DNA from: an uncultured Acidimicrobiales bacterium
Lineage (GTDB): Bacteria > Actinomycetota > Acidimicrobiia > Acidimicrobiales > SZUA-35
Assembly (NCBI GenBank): GCA_937997485.1
Contig: CALKTH010000109.1
Coordinates: forward strand, 1-37,478
DNA length: 37,478 nucleotides
Reading direction: 5' to 3'
The notes under the pieces are model-generated. The model was not told where the DNA came from. It did no database searches and was given only the letters and a program-made list of their open reading frames with translations. The translations under genes were made by a program, and so were the position numbers. Below, one piece after another: positions 22,485 to 30,613 of the stretch; the stretch's first letter is position 1; each line of letters opens with the position of its first letter.

Positions 22485-24926
22485 ATGTTGCCTGTGGTAG
22501 CAGCGCCGACCTGCTTGGTCATTGGTGCCGGGGGGACCGGCAAGAGTCATCGACTGCGAGAATTGATCAACGAGCGCGCACAACGGCTTGATCTCAACGC
22601 CGATGAGGTCCCCGTATTGTCCGGTCATCCGGCCCGATCACCCCGCCTCGATCGTCTTGAGAGCCTTTTGGCCGGCGATGTCTCGCTGCTCGCCGTCGAT
22701 GATTTGCAGTGGTTCGATGACGACGTGCTCGATGCACTGGCCGACGCCAGCGAGCGAATCGCGATCGTCGCCACGCGTCGGCCGTGGCCGGTTCGTCCCT
22801 CGATCCGTCTTCTCGATGACCTCATTGGGCGGTCCGGTGGGAGCGACACCACGATTCGTCTCGGTGCGGCCGATGAGTCACAGCTGGGCGCCGTGGCGTC
22901 CTCGATCACAGGCGGGGCAATGTCCACCTCGGTGGTCACTGACCTTCACGAGATCACCGCAGGTTCGATCGGTCTCTTGGCTGATGCGCTCTCCGCTGGA
23001 TGGATGTTGGGCGCTGAGGCGCTTGAAACTTCGGATCTCCCTCCGCCCTTGGTCGACGCGGTGGTGGCCCGGGCTGAACGCGCCGGTCCCGAAGCGTTCC
23101 AACTCTGCTCGCTCCTCGCCTTGCAGCCAGATCTCGATATTGCCCTGGCCAGTGATGCGCTCAGTGATGACATCGATCCCGACGTCGCTGAGCGCTCGAT
23201 TCGGGCTGGTGGACTGCTCGACGAATCCGAGCGGATCGTGCCCCTCGTCGGGCGGTCGCTTCGGAATCACCTCACTTCGCGGGAACGGGCGGTCTTGCAC
23301 GATCGGCTCGCCACCGTTGTGTCGGCGTCGATGCCCGACGCTGGCATCGATCACCTGCTCGCCGGCACCGGTCGAGACGCGATCGCCGTTGATGTTCTGA
23401 TCGCCGCCGTCCGTCGCACCCGGACCTCCGATCCAGACCGCACGCTGCACCTCGTTCGCCAAGCCAGCGAGGTCGGCATCGAGCGGCCCGAACTCCGGTT
23501 GGCTGAGGCTGAGGCTGGCTTCTGGTTGGGCCTACCTGATTCGCTTGATCTCCGTCGTTCTATCGATGGCCTGGGGCCGAACGATCGAGCGTCGCATGCA
23601 TTGCTCGGCTTCGGCTCCGATGTGCGCGACCTGCGATGGTCGGCGGCAGCCAGCCGTCGCGTCTCGGGATCGATGGGCAGTGCGCTTCGTGAATTCGCTC
23701 ACGCCTGTCTCGGCGTCTTTCCCGCTGAGGCGGTCGAAGAGAGCGACGACCAGCAGAGCGCCGAAGAACGGATCATCCGCCAGATGACACTGGGGCTCCA
23801 CCGAGTGGCGACGGGCGAGGCTGCGTCTGGACTGGCGCTCCTGGCCCAAGCCGCCGACGACGTTGATCGCATGGCGTGGTCGCTCTCCCTCGGTGTGACG
23901 CCGCACTTTCTTGCCGCCGCTGCAGCAATGGGGCAGGGCGACGGCACCGCGGCCGAGGCCTTGCTGGATCAGGCCATCGAAACGCAGGCCGGCGGGCCCG
24001 GAGAACAACGATCGCACGACTTGCTGCGAGCCACTGTTCGGCTGAACGCCGCCGACTTCGCCCCCGCCCTCGCGTTGGTCCGAGAGGGCGACGAACCGAC
24101 GTGGCCACAACGCGATCGCCTGCTGCTTGCAGCACTCGACGCAGCACTCGCTCGCCGTTCTGGCGACACCACCCGTTTGCGGGAGGCCTGGGCTCGTACC
24201 GAGACCGTGCTCGTCCGGCCATCCGCCTCGTGGTTGCTCGTCGATCAGGTGGCGGAACTCCTCACAGCGGGTGCTCGTCTCGGTGATGAACGGCGAGTCC
24301 GTCCTGTCGAAACCGCTCTCGTCGAGCAGCTGACGCAGATGCCAGCCGGCGGAGCTGGGCCGGCATCTGGCCACTGGCTGCAGTTGCAGACTGCTATCGC
24401 CCGCGATGACGCAGTGGCGGTGAAGACCGCTGCCGCTGAGCTCGACCGCTTGCCGTTGTCATCAGACCCTCACCAGGCTCGTCGCACAGCGCGGGTCGAA
24501 GCATCGAGCGTTTGGGCTGCGCTCATGGACCGAGACGTCGACGAGACCCAATCGATGAACGTTGCTGGTCTCCTCGTCGAGAGCGGCGATGGTTGGGAAG
24601 CGTCTCGAATTCTCGGCCAATCGGCTCTCGATCATCCGTCTCCTGACGCCGCCCGCCGCCTCCTCGAGGCCGCCCGCAACGTCTCGAACGAAGTGGCCGA
24701 TGCCGAGGCTGGCGACGGCCTCATCACGCTCGGCCTCAGCGAACGCGAGGCCGAAGTGGCACGGTTGGTTTCTGACGGCCGGACCTACAAAGAGGTGGGA
24801 GCGCAGCTCTACATCTCGCCCAAGACCGTCGAACACCATGTCGCCAATGTCCGGCAGAAGTTGGGTGCATCCTCTCGAGCCGAGATGATCGCCATTGTCC
24901 GGGGCGCTACCGAGAGGGAACGATGA
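22485..24926 (+). CDS. Large P-loop ATPase/LuxR-type regulator (IniR-like)
   Basis: Regulator of 813 aa. Walker A is GAGGTGKS (14-21), and a Walker-B-like LLAVDDLQWFDDD lies near 67-79. A long helical, TPR-like middle region (about 280-740) is rich in Ala and Leu, and a LuxR helix-turn-helix ends the protein (about 750-806: LSEREAEVARLVSDGRTYKE, then SPKTVEHHVANVRQKLGA). This is the LAL/MalT-like layout. Mycobacterium tuberculosis IniR (Rv0339c), which controls the iniBAC operon, has a similar size and domain order. Here the stop codon overlaps the start of an IniA-like dynamin gene (ATGA), so regulator and target are directly coupled. Orthology to IniR is inferred from architecture and context; the inducing signal is unknown. 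Confidence 0.8.
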   Translation: MLPVVAAPTCLVIGAGGTGKSHRLRELINERAQRLDLNADEVPVLSGHPARSPRLDRLESLLAGDVSLLAVDDLQWFDDDVLDALADASERIAIVATRRPWPVRPSIRLLDDLIGRSGGSDTTIRLGAADESQLGAVASSITGGAMSTSVVTDLHEITAGSIGLLADALSAGWMLGAEALETSDLPPPLVDAVVARAERAGPEAFQLCSLLALQPDLDIALASDALSDDIDPDVAERSIRAGGLLDESERIVPLVGRSLRNHLTSRERAVLHDRLATVVSASMPDAGIDHLLAGTGRDAIAVDVLIAAVRRTRTSDPDRTLHLVRQASEVGIERPELRLAEAEAGFWLGLPDSLDLRRSIDGLGPNDRASHALLGFGSDVRDLRWSAAASRRVSGSMGSALREFAHACLGVFPAEAVEESDDQQSAEERIIRQMTLGLHRVATGEAASGLALLAQAADDVDRMAWSLSLGVTPHFLAAAAAMGQGDGTAAEALLDQAIETQAGGPGEQRSHDLLRATVRLNAADFAPALALVREGDEPTWPQRDRLLLAALDAALARRSGDTTRLREAWARTETVLVRPSASWLLVDQVAELLTAGARLGDERRVRPVETALVEQLTQMPAGGAGPASGHWLQLQTAIARDDAVAVKTAAAELDRLPLSSDPHQARRTARVEASSVWAALMDRDVDETQSMNVAGLLVESGDGWEASRILGQSALDHPSPDAARRLLEAARNVSNEVADAEAGDGLITLGLSEREAEVARLVSDGRTYKEVGAQLYISPKTVEHHVANVRQKLGASSRAEMIAIVRGATERER

Positions 24927-26752
24927 CCACCGCCGAACGTGAGGGCATGTTCGAGATCATCGATGCAGCGGTGATGGCGGCGGAGGCGTACGACCGCCCC
25001 GACCTCGCCGAACGCCTCGGCGAAACCGCCGACCGCATTCGAGAAGCCGAAGTTCAGGTTGTCATCGTCGGTGAGTTCAAGCAGGGCAAGAGCTCGTTCA
25101 TCAACGCGCTCCTCAACACTCGCATCTGCCCTGTCGACGATGACATCGCCACTGCGGTGCCCACCCTCGTTCGGCACGGCGAGGAACCGAAGGCCTGGCT
25201 GATGCTGGGTGAAGACGATGACGACATGGCCCTCGAAGCCACGCCGATCAGCTTCGACGACGTCACAACCTACGCCACCGAATCAGGCACGAAGCTCCCG
25301 ACCGAGGGTGCGGTGCGGGGTGTCGAAATCGAACTGCCCCGCAAGCTCTTGTCCGAGGGGCTCGTGCTCGTCGACACGCCGGGCGTCGGCGGCTTGGGCT
25401 CGGCGCACTCCACTGCTGCGCTCGGAGCACTCTCGCTCGCTGATGCCGTGATCTTCGCCAGCGACTGCTCCCAAGAGTTCACCGAGGCGGAACTCAACTT
25501 CCTGATGCAGGCACTCGATCTGTCCCCTCGGGTGCTCTGTGTTGCCACGAAGACGGATCTGTATCCGGCGTGGCGTGAGGTGCAGGAACTCAACGAGATG
25601 CACTTCGAGGAGGCCGGTCTCGACGTGCCCATCCTCGCCGTCTCCGCCAGTCTTCGAGCCGAGGCGGCAAAGCGAAACGATCGGGAGCTGAACGAAGAGT
25701 CTGGCTTCCCTCCTGTCCTGCAGTGGCTGGCGGAAGACGTGGTGGCCGAGGTCCTGGACGCAACGCTCGATGCTGCTGGTGATGAGGTGCAGGACACGTG
25801 CGAGCAGATGGCGAGCACACTGGCCAACGAACGCTCCGCCTTGGACGACCCATCGAACGCGAACGAACTCGTGGTCTCCCTCCGAGCCGCGGCCAAGGCA
25901 GCCGAGCAGCTCCGGAGCAAAGCCTCCCGTTGGAACCTGACGCTGAGCGATGGCATCACCGATCTCAGCGCCGATGTCGACTTCGACTTCAAGAACCGGA
26001 TTCGTCGCCTCACCGCGGAAGCTGACAAGGCGATCGACGAGGGAGATCCGCTCGACACGTGGGCCGAGTTCCAGCCCTGGCTCGTGAATCGCGTCTCATC
26101 TGAAATCGTCGAGAACTATCACGTGCTGAGCGACAAGACCGACGCCTTGAGCGAGCTGGTCGCTGACCACTTCGACGAAGAGGGCGCCGCGGTGCTCGAC
26201 CTGCTCGAACTCCACAATCCCATCACCGCTATTCGCGGTGTGCGGGTTGGCGACTCCATGGAGATCCGACGCCCGACCTTTGGTGCCCGGGGCATGACCA
26301 TGCTCAAGAACTCGTACACCGGCATTCTGATGTTCACGGTGCTCGGCTCGATGGTGGGCGTGGCGCTTGCGCCGGTAGCCGTCGGCATCGGCCTGCTCAT
26401 GGGGCGCAAAGGGCTGAAGGACGAGAAAGAACGCCAACTCACGCAACGCCGGTCGCAAGCCAAGGTGGCCCTGCGCCAGTACTGCGATGAGATTCTGTTC
26501 AAGGTGAGCAAGGACAGCCGGGACACACTGCGCCAGGTTCATCGCGAGCTCCGTGATCACTTCAGCGAGCGAGCCGAGGACATCCAGCGCTCAACCGCCA
26601 GTGCGCTCGTGGCTGCCACCGATGCCGACCGCCACGATGCGGAGGAACGGGCGGCTCGCCTCGCCGATGTCGACGCAGAGCTGGCCCGGATCGAACAGCT
26701 GGCCAACGCCGTTGATGCGTTGCTCGGCGTCCGGGAAGTCGAGGTCGAGTGA
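24923..26752 (+). CDS. iniA: Bacterial dynamin-like GTPase, IniA-like
   Basis: Dynamin-family GTPase of 609 aa. Motifs are G1 GEFKQGKS (50-57), G2 Thr near 78 (IATAVPT), G3 DTPG (151-154) and G4 TKTD (209-212). Helical neck and trunk regions follow. A hydrophobic paddle-like segment (about 465-492, FTVLGSMVGVALAPVAVG) suggests membrane insertion, and helical, charged sequence closes the protein. Length compares with mycobacterial IniA (about 640 aa), a membrane-fission dynamin linked to envelope stress and drug tolerance. It overlaps the regulator gene upstream and an IniC-like gene downstream, each by 4 bp. Family is clear. The iniA name rests on the paired IniC gene and the regulator; DynA/LeoA-type naming is the alternative. 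Confidence 0.85.
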   Translation: MTTAEREGMFEIIDAAVMAAEAYDRPDLAERLGETADRIREAEVQVVIVGEFKQGKSSFINALLNTRICPVDDDIATAVPTLVRHGEEPKAWLMLGEDDDDMALEATPISFDDVTTYATESGTKLPTEGAVRGVEIELPRKLLSEGLVLVDTPGVGGLGSAHSTAALGALSLADAVIFASDCSQEFTEAELNFLMQALDLSPRVLCVATKTDLYPAWREVQELNEMHFEEAGLDVPILAVSASLRAEAAKRNDRELNEESGFPPVLQWLAEDVVAEVLDATLDAAGDEVQDTCEQMASTLANERSALDDPSNANELVVSLRAAAKAAEQLRSKASRWNLTLSDGITDLSADVDFDFKNRIRRLTAEADKAIDEGDPLDTWAEFQPWLVNRVSSEIVENYHVLSDKTDALSELVADHFDEEGAAVLDLLELHNPITAIRGVRVGDSMEIRRPTFGARGMTMLKNSYTGILMFTVLGSMVGVALAPVAVGIGLLMGRKGLKDEKERQLTQRRSQAKVALRQYCDEILFKVSKDSRDTLRQVHRELRDHFSERAEDIQRSTASALVAATDADRHDAEERAARLADVDAELARIEQLANAVDALLGVREVEVE

Positions 26753-28227
26753 CGCTCGTCGACGAGGCGCGGGGGATCCTCAACGACGCCGAAGCACTCT
26801 TCGAGTCCGTCGACGGCCCGGCGGCTGAGGCGATCCGTGCTGCCCGCCACCGGCTTGACGAGCCACTGCGCGTGGCGATCGCTGGCAAAGTCAAGGCCGG
26901 TAAATCTACGTTGCTCAATGCCCTGGTCGGCGATCTTCTCGCCCCGACCGACACCGGTGAGTGCACTCGCATCGTCACCTGGTACCGGAACGGCACGACC
27001 TACCAGGTCATGCTGCATCCGAAGGACGGCAGCGACGCGATGCCCGTCAAGTTCAGTCGACAGGACGGTGCCCTCGAGGTGCGGTTGGGTGACGTCGCCG
27101 CAGAAGATGTGGCCAAGCTTGACATCGCCTGGCCTGCCGCTGGCCTACGAGCGCTCACGCTCATCGACACGCCCGGCATCGGCTCACTGAACGCCGAGGT
27201 CGGGGAGCGGACCTTCGAGTTCCTCGATCCCGAAGAGCACGACACTCCAGCCGATGCCGTGCTCTATCTCATGAAGCACATTCACTCGTCTGATCTTCGG
27301 CTGCTCGAAGCGTTCCACGACGACACGGTCTCCACTCCGAATCCGGTGAACGCCGTGGCCGTGCTCTCCCGAGCAGACGAGATCGGTGGCGGCCGACTCG
27401 ACTCGATGGCGTCGGCTCGGCGGATCGCTCAGCGCTACGGCGACGATCGGCGCCTGCGCAGCCTCGCGCAACTCGTGACCCCCGTGGCTGGTCTGTTGGC
27501 CGAGACGGCGGGCACACTCACCGAGAGGGAATATCGGGCACTCCATCAGCTGGCTGAGGCTCCTGTCGACATGGTCGATGGAGCGTTGCTCTCCGCCGAT
27601 CGCTTCGTTGATGCCGGCCCGCAGATGCCGCTCACATCCATCGAGCGGCGGGAGCTGCTCGCCCGGTTCGGTGTGTTCGGCATTCGCATTTCGCTCGCAC
27701 TGCTCCGACGGGCCGTGGTCACCTCGAGCGCAGAGCTGGCAGAAGAACTCACTGAGCGTTCCGGCTTGACCCAGCTGCGAACGGTGCTCACGTCGCTCTT
27801 CGTGGACCGAGCCGACGTGCTCAAGACCCGCTCCGCATTGCTTGCCGTCGAGCGAACCTGCGCCGAGCATCCCGACGAACCTGGCGCTGCCGCCCTCGTG
27901 GCCCGAGTCGAGCAGGTGATGGCGGGAGCGCACCCGTTCAACGAACTCTCCACGCTCGCCGCCCTTCGCAGCGGCTGGGTACCCGGTGACACCAACGAGC
28001 TCCGGGCGCTCGAGCGAGTGCTGGGCTCGGGCGGGACTGCTGCCTGGCAACGCCTGGCGGCGCCGGAAGCGGCAACCGTTGAGGAGCTGCGAGCGCTGGC
28101 ATTAGATGAGCTCACGCGCTGGCAGCAGCTCGCCGAGAACCCCTTCAGCGGACACGATCTCTCCTCCGCGGCCCGTGTCGCGGTGCGATCCGTCGAGGCA
28201 CTCTTCGACGGCTGGGCCAAGGCCTGA
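26749..28227 (+). CDS. iniC: Bacterial dynamin-like GTPase, IniC-like
   Basis: Dynamin-like GTPase of 492 aa, virtually the length of mycobacterial IniC (493). G1 is GKVKAGKS (46-53), G2 Thr73 in ECTRIVTW, G3 DTPG (140-143) and G4 SRAD (207-210). Several stretches match M. tuberculosis IniC closely: LVGDLLAPTDTGECTRIVTW, the SRADEIG.GR motif, LLSADRFV, LLARFGVFGIR and ERSGL near 350. No hydrophobic paddle is seen, so membrane contact may depend on the IniA-like partner. The GTG start overlaps the iniA stop (GTGA), so both GTPases are translated together, as expected for a two-dynamin machine. Confidence 0.9.
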   Translation: MTLVDEARGILNDAEALFESVDGPAAEAIRAARHRLDEPLRVAIAGKVKAGKSTLLNALVGDLLAPTDTGECTRIVTWYRNGTTYQVMLHPKDGSDAMPVKFSRQDGALEVRLGDVAAEDVAKLDIAWPAAGLRALTLIDTPGIGSLNAEVGERTFEFLDPEEHDTPADAVLYLMKHIHSSDLRLLEAFHDDTVSTPNPVNAVAVLSRADEIGGGRLDSMASARRIAQRYGDDRRLRSLAQLVTPVAGLLAETAGTLTEREYRALHQLAEAPVDMVDGALLSADRFVDAGPQMPLTSIERRELLARFGVFGIRISLALLRRAVVTSSAELAEELTERSGLTQLRTVLTSLFVDRADVLKTRSALLAVERTCAEHPDEPGAAALVARVEQVMAGAHPFNELSTLAALRSGWVPGDTNELRALERVLGSGGTAAWQRLAAPEAATVEELRALALDELTRWQQLAENPFSGHDLSSAARVAVRSVEALFDGWAKA

Positions 28228-28291
28228 CCCATCCCTCTCGAGCGGCCGCAGCGTCGGCCCCTCGGCAGCTCGGAGCCTGCTTCGCACCTGT

Positions 28292-28297
28292 TACGTT
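28292..28297 (+). promoter_or_regulatory. Minus-10-like box for a leaderless decarboxylase transcript
   Basis: TACGTT lies 6 nt before the ATG at 28304, and no ribosome site is present. This gives the following gene its own promoter separate from the dynamin operon. The same hexamer precedes the acidic IniB-like gene at the same distance on the other strand. Confidence 0.45.
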
Positions 28298-28303
28298 CTC
28301 CGA

Positions 28304-29689
28304 ATGTCTGCTGAGCATCCGGTGACCGACGAGAAGATCCGTGTGCTGCGAGGCGCGGTTGCCGCCGCGATTGCCTACATCGAGACCGAACGGACGGCAC
28401 CTGTCGGGCCACCGAACCCCGACGCGTTCGATGCCTCCCTTCTGGCGAGCTTCTCGATGGACAGCCCCGCTGATCCCGACGCCGTTGTCGCCGCGCTGGC
28501 TGCTGCCGGCGAGGCCGGTGCCATGCGCTCAACGGGCGGCCGCTACTTCGGCTTCGTCAATGGCGGTGTGACGCCGGCGGCCCTGGCCAGCTCCGTCCTC
28601 ACCTCGGCCTGGGACCAGAACGCTGCACTCGCTCCGATGTCACCGGTCTCTGCTGCGATCGACGAGGTTGCCGCACGTTGGATCGTCGACGTGCTCGGCC
28701 TGCCCGAGCAATCGGTGGCATCGTTCTGTGCCGGAGCCACCGTGGCCAACCTCACCGGGGTGATCGCAGCGCGAGATGCCCTGCTGGCTCGATTGGGCTG
28801 GGACGTTCAGGCCGACGGCCTGTTCGGCGCTCCACCCATTGATGTGATCACCTCCGCAGAAGCCCACGTCTCTGCTCTCAAAGCGATCCGTCTGGCCGGC
28901 CTCGGAGCATCTCGAGTGCAGGAGGTCCCCACTGACGCATGTGGGCGCCTCCGACCCGAGTTGATGGAGCTCTCCGATCGGCCGGCGCTGCTGGTGCTGC
29001 AGGCAGGCAATGTGAACACCGGCCACAGCGACCCCTTCGATGCGATCATCGACCGACTCGATCGTGAGAAGAGCTGGGTGCACGTCGATGGCGCCTTCGG
29101 ATTGTGGGCCAACGCGGCGCCGGAACGACGAGTCCACGTGAAGGGTGTCGAGCGAGCCGACTCGTGGGCGACAGATGGGCACAAGTGGTTGAACACGCCC
29201 TATGACTGTGGCGTGTTCATCTGTTCCGATTCACGGGCGCTGCGTTCGTCGATGCAGATGGATGCCTCCTATGTTCCCACCGGGGCGGAAGAACGCTCGC
29301 TCATGAATCTGGGCATCCAGATGTCGCAGGCCGCTCGGGCTGTTCCCGTTTGGGCCGTGCTCGCGACCGAGGGTCGTGCGGGCGTGGCGGCGGCGATCGA
29401 GCGCTGTTGTGCGCTCGCCGAGCAGGCTGCTGCCCGGCTGACCGAGGCCAGCGGGGGATCGATCGAGGTGCTCGCCCCCGTCGTGCTCAACCAGGCGCTG
29501 TTCGCCTTCGGCGACGATGCTCGAACCGACGCAGTGATCGAAGCCGTACAGGCAAGCGGCGAGTGCTGGGTCGGTGGCACGACATGGCAAGGCCGGCGGG
29601 CCATGCGATTCAGTGTGTCCGATGTGTCGACAACCGAGGACGACATCGACCGCGCCATCGGCGCGGTGCTTCGAGCAGCACAGACCTAA
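28304..29689 (+). CDS. Group II pyridoxal-phosphate-dependent decarboxylase
   Basis: PLP enzyme of 461 aa in the DDC/GadB-like family. Key residues are the ring-stacking His188 (SAEAHVS), Asp262 (VHVDGAFGLWAN) and Schiff-base Lys294 (TDGHKWLNTPYDCG). The N-terminal substrate region includes RYFGFVNGGVTPAA. Members decarboxylate aromatic amino acids, glutamate, diaminobutyrate or cysteine sulfinate, or act as aldehyde synthases; the substrate cannot be read here. The frame is open from 28106, but the ATG at 28304 begins the family fold. It follows the iniC-like gene by 76 bp and is convergent with the acidic protein gene 11 bp away. Confidence 0.87.
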   Translation: MSAEHPVTDEKIRVLRGAVAAAIAYIETERTAPVGPPNPDAFDASLLASFSMDSPADPDAVVAALAAAGEAGAMRSTGGRYFGFVNGGVTPAALASSVLTSAWDQNAALAPMSPVSAAIDEVAARWIVDVLGLPEQSVASFCAGATVANLTGVIAARDALLARLGWDVQADGLFGAPPIDVITSAEAHVSALKAIRLAGLGASRVQEVPTDACGRLRPELMELSDRPALLVLQAGNVNTGHSDPFDAIIDRLDREKSWVHVDGAFGLWANAAPERRVHVKGVERADSWATDGHKWLNTPYDCGVFICSDSRALRSSMQMDASYVPTGAEERSLMNLGIQMSQAARAVPVWAVLATEGRAGVAAAIERCCALAEQAAARLTEASGGSIEVLAPVVLNQALFAFGDDARTDAVIEAVQASGECWVGGTTWQGRRAMRFSVSDVSTTEDDIDRAIGAVLRAAQT

Positions 29690-29700
29690 AGAACGATGCT

Positions 29701-30477
29701 CTAGTAGTCGTCGAGGCCGAGCTCGGCGGGGTCGTCGCCACTCGGATCGGAAGCAGCGATGCCCTGGTATTCGGCATCCCATGCTTCGATTGAGGCCGCT
29801 CCATCGAGATCGTCGGCGACGGACTCGCCGACCAGATCTGTGCCGAGGGCATCCGCCGTGGCGGTATCAATCGAGAAGTCAACGAGGCTGGCATCGAGGG
29901 CGTCAGCCACGGGTGCGCTGGTCTCGACCAGCGAGGCATCAGCAGCCTCGGACACTGACGCATCGAGGCTCGGACGGCTGGCCGCATCGAGTCCGGCAGA
30001 AACGCCGGTACCGAATCCGAGATCAACGTCGACACCGAGAGAAGCGAGAACGTCGAAGGATTCGACGGGCGCTGCCTCGAGCTCGATCGCTGCGAGGGAT
30101 TGCAAGAGCGTGGAGGCCTGAGGGTCCACGCCCGTTCCGGTCAGTGAATCGAACGCATCCTCAACTGCAGCCTCCGCAGATGCCACAGCATCGGAGGAGA
30201 CAACAGCGTCGATGGAAGCGACGGGGTCGAGCGAAGCGACCGAGCCGCTCAGCGTGTCGACCACACCGGAGTCGAAGATTGGGCCGAAGCCGACGACAAG
30301 GGGGGATAATGCGTCGGCCTCGGCCATCGTTGCCGAAGTGGCGTACGTGGCCAGAGCAGTCGCCAGAAGTGCCCCTGGGAGAGTGGGGAATCCTTCCTCG
30401 GACAGCACACGCTCAAAGGTTGTCGCATCCCCGTGGGGAGTCGTCAATATCTGGGAGAGTGCGCCGCGCAAGGTCAC
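29701..30477 (-). CDS. Acidic Ala/Ser/Asp-rich protein, possible IniB analogue
   Basis: Protein of 258 aa with no lysine, no cysteine and only about three arginines. It is dominated by Ala, Ser, Asp, Val and Leu. An N-terminal section of about 60 residues (TLRGALSQIL, FERVLSEEGF, LPGALLATALATYA) precedes a low-complexity region. That region repeats SLD-A-S and DASL units, such as SLDPVASIDAVVSSDAVAS and SLDASVSEAADASLVE. Mycobacterial IniB also has a short N-terminal domain followed by a repetitive Ala-rich body, and its genes accompany iniA and iniC. The GTG at 30477 is chosen over the ATG at 30501 because TACGTT lies 6 nt before it. No clear signal peptide or membrane segment. IniB relationship is a hypothesis. 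Confidence 0.65.
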   Translation of the reverse strand: MTLRGALSQILTTPHGDATTFERVLSEEGFPTLPGALLATALATYATSATMAEADALSPLVVGFGPIFDSGVVDTLSGSVASLDPVASIDAVVSSDAVASAEAAVEDAFDSLTGTGVDPQASTLLQSLAAIELEAAPVESFDVLASLGVDVDLGFGTGVSAGLDAASRPSLDASVSEAADASLVETSAPVADALDASLVDFSIDTATADALGTDLVGESVADDLDGAASIEAWDAEYQGIAASDPSGDDPAELGLDDY

Positions 30478-30483
30478 GAGGAA

Positions 30484-30489
30484 AACGTA
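30484..30489 (-). promoter_or_regulatory. Minus-10-like box for the acidic IniB-like gene
   Basis: On the minus strand this reads TACGTT, 6 nt before the GTG at 30477, fitting a leaderless transcript. It supports the GTG as start rather than the ATG at 30501, which would lie upstream of the box. Confidence 0.4.
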
Positions 30490-30521
30490 ACGCCCCTGCA
30501 ACGTCTTGTGGATCGGGGAAG

Positions 30522-30541
30522 TCCCTACTCATCACTAGGGA
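30522..30541. promoter_or_regulatory. Inverted repeat upstream of the acidic IniB-like gene
   Basis: TCCCTA (30522-30527) and TAGGGA (30536-30541) are perfect 6-bp arms with an 8-bp spacer, centred about 55 bp upstream of the GTG at 30477 and about 82 bp before the divergent hydrolase. The position suits an activator or repressor site. The LuxR-type regulator in this window is one candidate, but no protein can be assigned from sequence. Confidence 0.35.
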
Positions 30542-30613
30542 GATGCGGTTCCTACGAGTGAGTTGGCGCCCCGGCCGTTCGCTGGCCACCATACGTGCGT
30601 GCTCACGCCCAGA

